From Myxococcota bacterium (lineage in GTDB: Bacteria > Myxococcota > XYA12-FULL-58-9), in assembly GCA_022703175.1 (NCBI GenBank), contig JAKLEG010000005.1, positions 1 to 40,347 on the forward strand: a stretch of 40,347 nt of DNA, written 5' to 3'. Below, piece after piece: positions 7,250 through 16,596 of the stretch. The notes beneath the pieces were generated by a model. It was not told the origin of the DNA. It made no database searches and saw nothing but the letters and a program-made list of their open reading frames with translations. Position 1 is the first letter of the stretch, and each line of letters opens with the position of its first letter. The translations under genes were made by a program, and so were the position numbers.

Positions 7250-10200
7250 GTGCAAGAACCAGCTACGCCCGCCGTACCCGTCCCCGAACAAGGCCAGCTC
7301 GTGCGCGTGCGCCAACGCCACTACATCGTGCAAGATGTTGCCAGTGGCTCGGTAGAGCCCAGCCGTGCTGAACAGCACCGGGTGCGGCTCGAATGCTTAG
7401 ATGATGACCAGGTGGGCAGCACTTTGGACGTCATCTGGCAACACGAAGTTAACCCCGTGGTACACGACCAGCTCGGCTTGCCCCGCCCAGAAGCCTGGGA
7501 CCCCAAGGAGCGCTTCGACGCCTTCTTGCACGCTACCCGCTGGTCACTCTCGTCGGTATTAGAGGGGCTGCCGTTGCAGGCGCCCTTCCGCGGCGCCATC
7601 CAAATCGAAGATTACCAATTGGAGCCGGTGGTGCGCGCCTTGCGCATGCCGCGGGTGAACCTGCTCATCGCCGACGACGTAGGTTTGGGCAAAACCATAG
7701 AAGCCGGCATGGTGATGCAGGAGCTCTTGGCCCGCCAACGCATCCGCCGCATTCTCATCGTCTGCCCGGCGTCGCTGCAAAAGCAGTGGGCCGAGGAAAT
7801 GCTGTACAAGTTTGCGCTCAAGTTCGAAGTGGTCGACCGCGCCTACATGCAGCGGCTGCGCAAAGAGTACGGTAGCCACGTCAACCCCTGGGCCAGCTTC
7901 CCCAGGCTCATCACCTCAATGGATTTCTTGAAGCGTGAGGCCCCCCTCGAAAACTTCCTGAAATCCCTCAAGAAAGAGCGCACCGGCGGTTTACGCGATT
8001 GGGATCTGCTGTTGGTCGACGAGGCGCACAACGTCGCTCCGGCCGGGCGCAAATCGTACATCCGCGACTCCGACCGTACCGACATGATGCGGCAGATCTT
8101 GGGGCACTTCGAGCACCGGTTGTTTCTTACCGCCACGCCGCACAACGGCTTTACCGAGAGCTTCACCGCACTCTTGGAAATGCTCGACCCGCTGCGCTTT
8201 TCACGCGGACCGACGTTCAACAAGACGCACCTCGATGCCGTGATGGTGCGCAGGCTCAAAGACGACATGCTCGATGCATTTGGCAACCGCCGTTTTGCCA
8301 AGCGCGAGGTCGAGCCCCTGCCGGCCGTGACCTTGGCCGGTGCCGAGCGCGAGCTGTTCGACGACCTCGACAGCTACATCTCGAAGCGCCTCGGGCGCGC
8401 ACACGGCATCGACCGCTTGCCAGTACAGTTCGCGTTGACCCTGTTGAAGAAGCGCCTGTTGTCGTCGCCGTTGGCCTTTTTGAACTCCATCAGTGTGCAT
8501 CAAACCCACCTCATCACCGACGGCGAGTTGAGCGAGGAGAACGCCACCGTTGTGAGGAGCCTAAAAGACAGGCTCGCCGAGGATTTTGCCGACGACGACG
8601 AAAAAGACCACACCGAAGAAACTGCCTTGGCCGAGTCTGCCGGCTTCTTCGACGTGACGCCCGAAGAACGGCAGTTAGTCGAAAAGCTCAAAACCCGAGC
8701 ACAAGCGGTGGCCGAAAAGCCCGACCAAAAACTCGAAGTGTTGTTCCGCTTTGTGGTCGAGAAGCTGTTCACGAACGGCCAATGGAACAACGAGCGGCTG
8801 CTGATTTTTACCGAGTACAAAGACACTCTCGAATACCTGCGCCAGGCATGTGTGGCCCGCGGTTGGGGCGAGCGGCTGACCACGATGTACGGCGGCATGT
8901 CGGAGCATGAGCGCGAGCGCATCAAGTCCGCATTTCGGGCGGCCCCCGAACAGGAACCGATACGCATCTTGGTAGCCACCGACACCGCGTCGGAGGGCCT
9001 CAACCTGCAAGACCATTGTCGCTACCTCATCCATTGGGAGATCCCGTGGAACCCCAACAAGATGGAGCAGCGCAACGGCCGCATCGACCGCCACGGCCAA
9101 AAGGCCAAGGTCGTCTACTGCCAACACTTTGTCTACGACGGCTGGGAAGACCAGCAATTCTTGGATGTGGTGGTAGACAAGGTACGCACCCAGCGCGCCG
9201 ACCTGGGCAGCGTGGGCGATGTCATTGCCGCACAGGTGGAGGCGGCGCTACGGGGTGAGACCAAGCAGATCCGCACCCCCGAAGACCGACGCAAGCGCCT
9301 CAAAGCCGAAGTGCAGGCCGAGGTCACCACCCAAGACCGCATCAGGGCGCTCAGCCACGAGCTCGCCCACGCCCGCAAGATTTGGCAGCTCTACCCCGAC
9401 ACCCTGCGCCAGGTGTTGCACGAAGGCCTGCTACTCGCAGGCCACGAGCACGGCTTAGAAGCCATCGGCAGCGGCGAGTCTGCCGGCAAGGCATGGCTTT
9501 TGCGCAACCTGCCGCAAAGCTGGAGCGATTGCCTGCCGTTCATCAAGAATGCCCAGGGCCATCTGCTCAAGCTCGTGTTCGACGACGAGTTGGCCCGCGA
9601 CCGCAAAGAGCTGGCACTCATCCACTTGGACCACCCCTTGATGAAGCGCGCCCTGGCGGTGTTCCGCGCCAACATCTGGTCGGCGGGGCTGCACGAAGAC
9701 CATCACCTGGCGCGAGCCTCGTATCGCGTGGTGAGTAACAAAGAGCTGAAGCACCCGGTGGTGGCCGTGGTGGCCCGGCTCGTGTGCGTGAGCGAACAAG
9801 GGCAAAAGCTACACGAAGAACTATTCACCTGTGGCGGCGAGTTCCAAGAGGGGCACGTGGCCAGCGCCGATGCCCCATGGCTTACCGAAGTAATGGAGCT
9901 ACAGGCCAGCTACCCCAAATTGCCGGCGACCATAGGCCAACAGTTGCGCAAGCTGTTTTCGGCCCACGAGGTCGCGCTCAAACACGCCATCGAAGCCGCC
10001 GCCAAGGCGCGTGACAAAGAGCTACGCAAGGCACTGAGCGAGCGCGGCACGGTAGAAGCGCGTGAAGTGCGCAGCCTCATCGACGAACGGCTCAAAGAAA
10101 TCGAAAAGCGCATCGCCGAGATGCAAAGCGAAGGCCCCAAGCAATTGGAGCTGTGGGACGAGTTGGAGCGTGACCAACATCAAAAGGACCTGGCGTGGCT

Positions 10201-10348
10201 CAAAGGCCGGCGCGAACAGCTGCAGAAGAACCGCGAGCTGGAGCCCGAGGCTGTGAAGGCGCGCTATCGTTTGCGTGACACGGCGCGGGCATTTCCGTTG
10301 GCGCTCGTCTACCTCTTGCCCGATACGCTCGTGAAGGGGGCGAACTAG
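7250..10348 (+). CDS. drmD: SNF2-family helicase, DISARM DrmD-like (1032 aa)
   Basis: A superfamily 2 helicase of the SNF2/RapA type. Motif I is DVGLGKTIEAG (K148), motif II VDEAHN (D257) and motif III LTATPHNG. The C-terminal lobe has LLIFTEYKDTLEYL, VATDTASEGLNLQ and the arginine-finger motif QRNGRIDRHGQ. A long helical, Lys/Glu-rich region follows and probably packs on partners. Length and architecture match DrmD of class 1 DISARM, a restriction-type antiviral system. I prefer the GTG at 7250, which has AAGGGGG a few bases upstream. An in-frame TTG at 7202 has no such site. The methyltransferase gene starts two bases after the stop, the drmD-drmMI order of DISARM. Helicase identity is certain. 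The DISARM label rests on this pairing. Confidence 0.85.
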   Translation: MQEPATPAVPVPEQGQLVRVRQRHYIVQDVASGSVEPSRAEQHRVRLECLDDDQVGSTLDVIWQHEVNPVVHDQLGLPRPEAWDPKERFDAFLHATRWSLSSVLEGLPLQAPFRGAIQIEDYQLEPVVRALRMPRVNLLIADDVGLGKTIEAGMVMQELLARQRIRRILIVCPASLQKQWAEEMLYKFALKFEVVDRAYMQRLRKEYGSHVNPWASFPRLITSMDFLKREAPLENFLKSLKKERTGGLRDWDLLLVDEAHNVAPAGRKSYIRDSDRTDMMRQILGHFEHRLFLTATPHNGFTESFTALLEMLDPLRFSRGPTFNKTHLDAVMVRRLKDDMLDAFGNRRFAKREVEPLPAVTLAGAERELFDDLDSYISKRLGRAHGIDRLPVQFALTLLKKRLLSSPLAFLNSISVHQTHLITDGELSEENATVVRSLKDRLAEDFADDDEKDHTEETALAESAGFFDVTPEERQLVEKLKTRAQAVAEKPDQKLEVLFRFVVEKLFTNGQWNNERLLIFTEYKDTLEYLRQACVARGWGERLTTMYGGMSEHERERIKSAFRAAPEQEPIRILVATDTASEGLNLQDHCRYLIHWEIPWNPNKMEQRNGRIDRHGQKAKVVYCQHFVYDGWEDQQFLDVVVDKVRTQRADLGSVGDVIAAQVEAALRGETKQIRTPEDRRKRLKAEVQAEVTTQDRIRALSHELAHARKIWQLYPDTLRQVLHEGLLLAGHEHGLEAIGSGESAGKAWLLRNLPQSWSDCLPFIKNAQGHLLKLVFDDELARDRKELALIHLDHPLMKRALAVFRANIWSAGLHEDHHLARASYRVVSNKELKHPVVAVVARLVCVSEQGQKLHEELFTCGGEFQEGHVASADAPWLTEVMELQASYPKLPATIGQQLRKLFSAHEVALKHAIEAAAKARDKELRKALSERGTVEAREVRSLIDERLKEIEKRIAEMQSEGPKQLELWDELERDQHQKDLAWLKGRREQLQKNRELEPEAVKARYRLRDTARAFPLALVYLLPDTLVKGAN

Positions 10349-10350
10349 CC

Positions 10351-13300
10351 ATGGCCACCCACGCCGACTGGCTTTCACTCGTAGAGGTGGATGGCTTGGT
10401 GATCTCCGAGCCGGTGCTCGAAGAGCACTTCCCCGGCGGCCCAGCTCAGGTGCGCCAAGGCGTGCATAGCTGGTTTCGCCGCCGCGCCGAGACCTACCGC
10501 GTGGCACAGGCGCAAACAGATGCCGCGAAACAGAACGACGGGGCGCGTAAGTGGCTGGAGTTTCTGTTCGAAGACGTGCTGGAGCTGCCGGCCGCCACCT
10601 GGGTTAAGGCACCCGAGATTCCGGCGGCGTTGAAAGTAGTGTTGGCTGAGTTCGAGCAAGAGCTGTGCCCCGACCGGGTGCTCATGCATGCGGGCAAACC
10701 AGTGTTGCTCGTGAGCATCGCCGATGTCGCGCAAAACCTCGACCACCGCGACCGCCGGGATGGCCGTTGGAAGGCCTCGCCTACCACCAAGCTCGAACGC
10801 TTGCTGCGCGAAACCGGCGTGCCGTTGGGCCTCGTGACCAACGGCGAAGCACTGCGCTTGGTGTATGCCCCGGCCGGCATCAACGGTGGCAGCATCACTT
10901 GGAGCAGCCGCTTACTCGTAGAAGAAAAGGCCACCCTCGACGCGTTTTACTCACTGTTGGGCCGGGAGTTGTTGCAGCCGCCCTCCCCCGAGGCACCAAC
11001 GCTTGCCGACCTATGCCGCATTTCGCAAGACCGCCAAGGCGAAGTCGCCGACCGGTTGGGCGTGCAAGTGCGCACCGGCCTCGAACGCATGTTGTGGGCG
11101 TGGGGCGCCGCCGATCGCGAGGCCAAAGGCGAGCTGTTGAAGGGCATGTCTGAAGAGCAGGTTTACGAGATGGGCCTGCTGGTGATGATGCGCTTTGTCT
11201 TTTTGCTGTACGCCGAAGAGCGCGACCTGTTGCCGCACGGCGAGGTGCTCTACGACCAAGGTTACGGCGTGACCTACCTGTGGCACCGCCTGCTCGACCA
11301 AAAGCACGAAGACGAAGCCCGCTTGGACGACACCTTCGACGCCTGGGACCGCTTCTTGGCCACCTGCCGCCTGGTGCACAACGGCTGCGATCACCCTGAC
11401 TTGTCGCTGTTGGCCTACGGCGGCCGCTTGTTCGACCCCAAGCGCTTCCCGGTGCTCGAAAGCCCGGCCTGCAAGGTGCGTAACCGCACGTTGTTTACGG
11501 TTTTGCACTCGCTGTTGTTCGCCCAGCAAAAGAAAGGCGGCGAGCCGCAGCGCGTAGGCTACTGGGCACTCGACATCGAACAAATCGGCTACATCTACGA
11601 AGGATTGCTCGACCATCGCGCCGCCAGGGCCGGCCACGAGGTGCTGGTGAAGCTCAAAGGTGGCGGTGAGCGCGCCTTTGCCATCGACGAGCTAGAAAAA
11701 CTCGATGATGCCAAGCTCGTAGAGCTCGTGGTGGAGACAACAGGCAAGAAGCCCGAGAGCGTGCGCGAAGCACTTAAGAGCCCGCCCGACGCCAAAGACT
11801 TGGCCGCGCTCGACAAGTTCCCCGCTGCGGTAGTTACGCGGGTGAAGGCGCTCGCGCCCATTATTCAATGTGACGAGGTGGTGCCGCCTGGTTGGTGGTA
11901 CCTGACGCTAGGCACGAGCCGCCGCGCCTCAGGCGCGCACTACACACCGCAACAGCTCACCGAGCGCATCGTGCGCGTGACACTTGAGCCCCTCACCTAT
12001 CGCAACGTCGAGGGCAAGCCGGGCTTGCTCGTAACCCCCAAAGAGGTAAAGCCCCCACGTGAGCTGCTCGCGCTCAAAGTGGCCGACATCGCGATGGGCT
12101 CAGGCGCCTTTTTGGTGCAGGCGGTGCGCTACTTGGGTGACCGCGTGGTAGAGGCCTGGGACCGCGCCTTGGCCGCCGCCCACGTCAACACGCCCAACGC
12201 CGTGTTGTCGATGCCGTACGCCGCCCCCATGACCGACGCCGAGGGTGAGCGCGCCATCAACCCCGAGCATCGCGACGAAATGGTGATGTGGGCCAGGCGC
12301 TACGTGGTGGAGCGCTGCATCTACGGCGTGGACATCAATCCGTTGGCCGTCGAGATGGCCAAGCTGTCGTTGTGGCTCACGACCCTCGCCAAAGACCGGC
12401 CCTTCACCTTCTTAGACCACGCGCTCAGGTGCGGTGATTCGCTGGTAGGTGTCGACGCCGAGCAATTGCGCACTTGGTCGCTCGACAAACAAGGCGAAAG
12501 CCGGCCGTTGTTGCAGCAGGTCGTGCAACATGCCGTAACCCATGCCGCCGAGTTACGCCAACAACTAGAAGCGATCGCGGTGGTAGATGTCGCCGACGCT
12601 GAGCGCAAAGAGGCGCTGCTCAAGGCGGCCGATGCCGCGATGGTGAAAGTCCGCTTGGCGGGCGATCTGTTGGTGGCGCCGAGCTTTGCCAAGGCCAAAG
12701 CCAAGGAGCAGGCAGACCTGCGGGATGAACACTTGGTGCGCTTCGCTGGGGCCAAGACCGACGCCGATTGGCTGAAGCTACGGGCCGAGGCTGACAACGC
12801 GTTAGATGGCCAGCGGACACTCCACTGGGCGTTCGAGTTTCCGGAGGTATTTCAACGAGATACGGCCGGTGGTTTTGACGCGATTGTGGGGAACCCGCCG
12901 TTTTTGGGTGGCCGCCGCATGCGCGGGGTGCTGGGCGACAACTACGTCGAGTCGCTGCTCGGCTTCTTCCCCGGTTCGAGCCTGAACGCTGACCTGTGCG
13001 CGTTTTTCTTCTTGCGAGCTTTCGGTCACCTCGCCCCGAGTGGAGCTTTCGGGCTGCTGGCCACCAACACGATTGGCCAGGGCGATAGTCGCGAGACAGG
13101 GCTCGACCGCATCGTTGCTGCGGGCGGGTCGATCTATTCGGCGATTCCGAAGATGCCGTGGCCAGGGTTGGCGGCGGTCAATGTGAGCGTTGTCCACCTG
13201 GCAAAAGGCGCGTGGCTGGCCAAACGCAGGCTGGATGACGTGGATGTCGATGGCATCTCGTCGGGCCTCGATAGCGCTGGCCTCGTGGGTTTGCCAGAGC

Positions 13301-14532
13301 CGCTGAAGGCAAACGACGGTGGCTCATACATTGGCTCTTTCGTGAACGGGATTGGTTTCGTTCTCGAACCCGAGCAAGCCAAGGCCCTCATCGCCAAGGA
13401 CAAGCGCAACGCCGAGGTGCTGTTCCCCTACCTGAATGGCGAAGACCTGAATACCAGCCCCGACCAAGCGCCAACGCGCTGGGTCATCAACTTCTTCGAT
13501 TGGCCGCTGGAGAAGGCCGAGAGCTACGCCGACTGCATGGCCATCGTGCGTGAGAAGGTCTACCCCGAGCGCATGAAGGTGAATCGGGACACCCATCGCA
13601 AGTTCTGGTGGCACTACGGTGACAAGCGGCCTGCGCTCTACCGCGCCATCGCGCCGATGGAGAGGGTGTTGGTCATCGCACGCATAACGAAACACGTTGC
13701 GTTTGCTTACGTTCCGTCGAACCAGGTTCTCAACGAGAAGACCGTCGCGTTTACGGATGAACGGCCAGCGACGTTTGCCACCCTTCAGTCGAGTATTCAT
13801 GAGAGCTGGGCGCGGCAGTTTAGTTCGACGCTCGAACTCCGATTGAATTACGCTCCTTCCGATTGCTTCGACACCTTCCCCTTCCCCCCGCAAATGTCAC
13901 CCGCAACTGAGAAGGCGCTGGACTCCATCGGCGAGCGCTACCACGAGCACCGCCGGCAGCTGATGCTCACCAACAACGAAGGTCTCACCAAAACCTACAA
14001 CCGCTTCCACAACCCCGAAGACAAGTCCCCCGGCATCGTGGAGCTGCGCCGCCTGCACGTGGAGATGGACAACGCCGTGCGCGACGCCTACGGCTGGCAC
14101 GACCTCGACCTGCAGCACGACTGGCAAAAGAAGGTCACCATCGAAGACAAGAAAGACAAGAAGACCGGCAAGGTGCGCCCGGTGGAGAAGGTCGAGTGGC
14201 GCTACACGATTTCGGAGGCAGCGCGGCAAGAGGTGCTGAAGCGGCTGTTGAAGCTGAACCACGAGATCTACGCGCAAGAGGTGGCGGCGGGGTTGCATGA
14301 CAAGAAGAAGCCCAAGAAAGCCAAGGTCGAAGCCGATGACGATACGGGCGACACTGGCGCTGAAGGCGGGCTGACGGTGCTCATGAATGCTCGGGCGGGG
14401 AAGGCTGCGGCGGCGAAGGTGGAATTGCCCCAACCTGCCAAGGTAACGAAGGCCCCAGCGGGCAAGGGTGGCGCCAAAGGCGGCAAGAAGAAGGATGAGT
14501 GGACGATGGAGTTGTTTGGGAAGACGAAATGA
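10351..14532 (+). CDS. drmMI: Adenine-specific DNA methyltransferase, Eco57I type, DISARM DrmMI-like (1393 aa)
   Basis: A large N6-adenine methyltransferase with a long N-terminal region (residues about 1-480). The catalytic domain follows: SAM-binding motif I DIAMGSGAFLVQA near residue 580, GVDINPLAVEMAKLSLWL further on, and catalytic motif IV VGNPPFLGG near 847. The segment after it (about 860-1200) should contain target recognition. Base use differs there around 13640-13880. The tail is Lys/Ala-rich (KKPKKAKVEADDD, then GGAKGGKKKDEW). In DISARM the methylase marks host DNA as self, and the helicases block unmarked DNA. Translation is probably coupled to the upstream helicase gene, two bases away. 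It could also be a solitary BREX-like or type II-like methylase. The target sequence is not predictable here. Confidence 0.85.
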   Translation: MATHADWLSLVEVDGLVISEPVLEEHFPGGPAQVRQGVHSWFRRRAETYRVAQAQTDAAKQNDGARKWLEFLFEDVLELPAATWVKAPEIPAALKVVLAEFEQELCPDRVLMHAGKPVLLVSIADVAQNLDHRDRRDGRWKASPTTKLERLLRETGVPLGLVTNGEALRLVYAPAGINGGSITWSSRLLVEEKATLDAFYSLLGRELLQPPSPEAPTLADLCRISQDRQGEVADRLGVQVRTGLERMLWAWGAADREAKGELLKGMSEEQVYEMGLLVMMRFVFLLYAEERDLLPHGEVLYDQGYGVTYLWHRLLDQKHEDEARLDDTFDAWDRFLATCRLVHNGCDHPDLSLLAYGGRLFDPKRFPVLESPACKVRNRTLFTVLHSLLFAQQKKGGEPQRVGYWALDIEQIGYIYEGLLDHRAARAGHEVLVKLKGGGERAFAIDELEKLDDAKLVELVVETTGKKPESVREALKSPPDAKDLAALDKFPAAVVTRVKALAPIIQCDEVVPPGWWYLTLGTSRRASGAHYTPQQLTERIVRVTLEPLTYRNVEGKPGLLVTPKEVKPPRELLALKVADIAMGSGAFLVQAVRYLGDRVVEAWDRALAAAHVNTPNAVLSMPYAAPMTDAEGERAINPEHRDEMVMWARRYVVERCIYGVDINPLAVEMAKLSLWLTTLAKDRPFTFLDHALRCGDSLVGVDAEQLRTWSLDKQGESRPLLQQVVQHAVTHAAELRQQLEAIAVVDVADAERKEALLKAADAAMVKVRLAGDLLVAPSFAKAKAKEQADLRDEHLVRFAGAKTDADWLKLRAEADNALDGQRTLHWAFEFPEVFQRDTAGGFDAIVGNPPFLGGRRMRGVLGDNYVESLLGFFPGSSLNADLCAFFFLRAFGHLAPSGAFGLLATNTIGQGDSRETGLDRIVAAGGSIYSAIPKMPWPGLAAVNVSVVHLAKGAWLAKRRLDDVDVDGISSGLDSAGLVGLPEPLKANDGGSYIGSFVNGIGFVLEPEQAKALIAKDKRNAEVLFPYLNGEDLNTSPDQAPTRWVINFFDWPLEKAESYADCMAIVREKVYPERMKVNRDTHRKFWWHYGDKRPALYRAIAPMERVLVIARITKHVAFAYVPSNQVLNEKTVAFTDERPATFATLQSSIHESWARQFSSTLELRLNYAPSDCFDTFPFPPQMSPATEKALDSIGERYHEHRRQLMLTNNEGLTKTYNRFHNPEDKSPGIVELRRLHVEMDNAVRDAYGWHDLDLQHDWQKKVTIEDKKDKKTGKVRPVEKVEWRYTISEAARQEVLKRLLKLNHEIYAQEVAAGLHDKKKPKKAKVEADDDTGDTGAEGGLTVLMNARAGKAAAAKVELPQPAKVTKAPAGKGGAKGGKKKDEWTMELFGKTK

Positions 14533-14607
14533 TACGAGTGTCGCTGCCGTTTGGCGATGCACCTGTCAGTCCGCGATCGGCAATTGACATACACAGAGGA
14601 GGTCGCA

Positions 14608-16560
14608 GTGATACCGGAGGCAGCAAAACGGATTGGGCTTGCGGTTGCGTCGGCTAGGGAGGGTCGAAAACTCACACAAGATCAACTCGCAGAACGAGTG
14701 CACGGCGGCAACCGTACGGCCGTCGCACATCTTGAGCAGGGCATCAAGCTTCCCAATGCGGAGATACTTGAGGGTATCTGTGTTGAGTTGAACCTGCCCC
14801 GTCCCATTTGGGAGGCGGCTCTCGACCCCGACTACCTGCTCGCAATTGAGTTCCAAGACGGGCTCGGGGAGCTTCTCGGCAAGCCAGTTGCAATAGACTT
14901 GCTCGATCCCGCGTCGCAGAAGCTCGCCGTGTCGCATATTGCGCAGCTTTTCCGAGTGGGGATGTCGGTTGAACAGAGCCACAATCATTTCAATTCCGTA
15001 CTGACCTTCTACGGAGAAAAGCCAGCATCAGTGCAATTCTTCGAGCGATTTCTCGGCCCTGCCGCCTTTGTATCGCTTGATGCGTTTAAGAAAAGCATCC
15101 AGGAATACCAAAAAACAGCCGTCCGGCTGTTTGGCAGCTTCAGGTATGCATTCAAGACACTTCGTGCCTGCCCCAATGTTGACGAAGAACTCGCGACACT
15201 CAGACCGATTGACGCTGGCCAGTTCACAAAGAGGCGGCCGTTCAAGTCGGTGCAGCCAATTCCGGTCGAACACCTTGACGACCTCGGCTATATTGCCGTG
15301 CAACGCGTTCGCCTCGAAAGCCGTGAGCGCCATGAACTAAAAACGAAGCTTGAGGCGTTGGCTGCAGAGCTTCGGAAGGACCCGCAGGCCCTGTCAAGAA
15401 TGGGTCCTAAGAAGGTCGGCAGGGTGCAGACCCTGCTTCGCAAATTCGATTCATCACTGGAAGTTGCGGGGACTCTCTTCTCAACAATTTCTCCCGACAT
15501 CTTGGAGGCAGAGGCAATTCGCATTGCACCACAGGATGCTGACCTCGCTCGAATCGAGGAAACTCAAGAGAAGGGTCTGTCAAATCTTGCCGCCTACTTG
15601 AGTGAGCCGCACATGGATGTCTACGTGGCCACATCGATGAGGGAGCGGGCCGATTTCGTCTCCGTCAACGCCTTCGTGCAGACCGTGTTCTCGCATCCAG
15701 AGATCGCCCATCTCAACCTTCGATACTTCAATCCGACTCAATCGTGGATCTCGGATCGCGTGGCCAAAGGACTCGTGGAAGCCCTGATGCTGCGGCGGGC
15801 CGAGCTGACGGTGTACATGGCACAGAAGGGTGACACCTTCGGCAAAGATAGTGAGGCATCGGTCGCCTTAGGTCAGGGGAAACCGGTAGTTGTGTACGTT
15901 CCGAAACTCGTCGACCCGATCCATGGCATAGACAGCGAGCGGCTTTGGGCAGCTGACGACGCCGAGCTCGGAAGACTGCGGGATTTGCTCAAGTTGGAGG
16001 ATGAAGAGGGCGCGGATAGGCAGGCCGATATCTCCCGCATTCTTCAACGTCAGCTCGACAACCTAGATGGCGCCGCGTGTGCCCAGCTTTACCATCGGCA
16101 CTGGTCAGATTTTGACCTTCCCAGTGAGCTGACTGGTCAGGACGAAGACGTGGTAGCATCGCGAAAATACCTGGCTCAGCTCACGTCGGCTTCAGATGCC
16201 ATGTCGGTGCAGGGCCCAGACGCCAAGGTGGCTCGTGTCATCAACCAACGCCTAGTCAAAGTTGCCGTAGTCTTTGAGAAACGGGCGACGACCTTTCGGG
16301 AGATCCACCCGCTGGCACTTCAAGTGATCATCAGTACTGGTGTGCTCAACGGCATCCTGGTTGTTCGGAGTCCGGAGGGATGTGCCAAGATAATGCATCG
16401 GTTACTCACCAACACGATCGAGACGGACCTGTTGGTCGACGACAACAACTACAAGCTGGTCGAGCGCCAAACAGGTAGTACGCTTCGGGTCATCTCGAAA
16501 CATAGGCTCCTGACCAACGCATTCTGGACCCAATATTTCGACGACCATAACACCCGGTGA
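14608..16560 (+). CDS. XRE helix-turn-helix protein with nucleoside-deoxyribosyltransferase-like domain (650 aa)
   Basis: The start is set by AGGAGG six bases before the GTG at 14608. An upstream in-frame ATG at 14557 lacks a site. Residues about 5-60 form an XRE-type HTH (GRKLTQDQLAERV, TAVAHLEQGIKLPNAEIL). A long helical middle follows (residues about 100-320). Near residue 335 MDVYVATSMRERADF begins a Rossmann-like domain. Its later part, RAELTVYMAQKGDTFGKDSE then ASVALGQGKPVVVYVP, follows the nucleoside 2-deoxyribosyltransferase fold (a D/E-containing GT..E..A loop and a GKPV strand). Such folds occur in nucleotide- or NAD-handling defence effectors. A regulator fused to a nucleotide-sensing or -cleaving domain is my inference. 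It leads the kinase cassette, with a 36-base gap to the kinase. Confidence 0.7.
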   Translation: MIPEAAKRIGLAVASAREGRKLTQDQLAERVHGGNRTAVAHLEQGIKLPNAEILEGICVELNLPRPIWEAALDPDYLLAIEFQDGLGELLGKPVAIDLLDPASQKLAVSHIAQLFRVGMSVEQSHNHFNSVLTFYGEKPASVQFFERFLGPAAFVSLDAFKKSIQEYQKTAVRLFGSFRYAFKTLRACPNVDEELATLRPIDAGQFTKRRPFKSVQPIPVEHLDDLGYIAVQRVRLESRERHELKTKLEALAAELRKDPQALSRMGPKKVGRVQTLLRKFDSSLEVAGTLFSTISPDILEAEAIRIAPQDADLARIEETQEKGLSNLAAYLSEPHMDVYVATSMRERADFVSVNAFVQTVFSHPEIAHLNLRYFNPTQSWISDRVAKGLVEALMLRRAELTVYMAQKGDTFGKDSEASVALGQGKPVVVYVPKLVDPIHGIDSERLWAADDAELGRLRDLLKLEDEEGADRQADISRILQRQLDNLDGAACAQLYHRHWSDFDLPSELTGQDEDVVASRKYLAQLTSASDAMSVQGPDAKVARVINQRLVKVAVVFEKRATTFREIHPLALQVIISTGVLNGILVVRSPEGCAKIMHRLLTNTIETDLLVDDNNYKLVERQTGSTLRVISKHRLLTNAFWTQYFDDHNTR

Positions 16561-16596
16561 GGGTTACACTGCAGGCCGCATGGCAAGGAGATTCGA

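Noticed and set aside
7999-8910. Long rightward open frame of about 300 codons inside the helicase gene
   Set aside because: It lies wholly within the helicase in another frame, gives an Arg/Ala/Pro-rich sequence without domain pattern, and has no ribosome binding site. It is a composition shadow in GC-rich DNA.
14584-14589. TTGACA as a -35 promoter box before the HTH/kinase cassette
   Set aside because: It is only about 24 bases before the GTG start and 12 before the AGGAGG site, leaving no room for a -10 box and a leader. It is probably chance.
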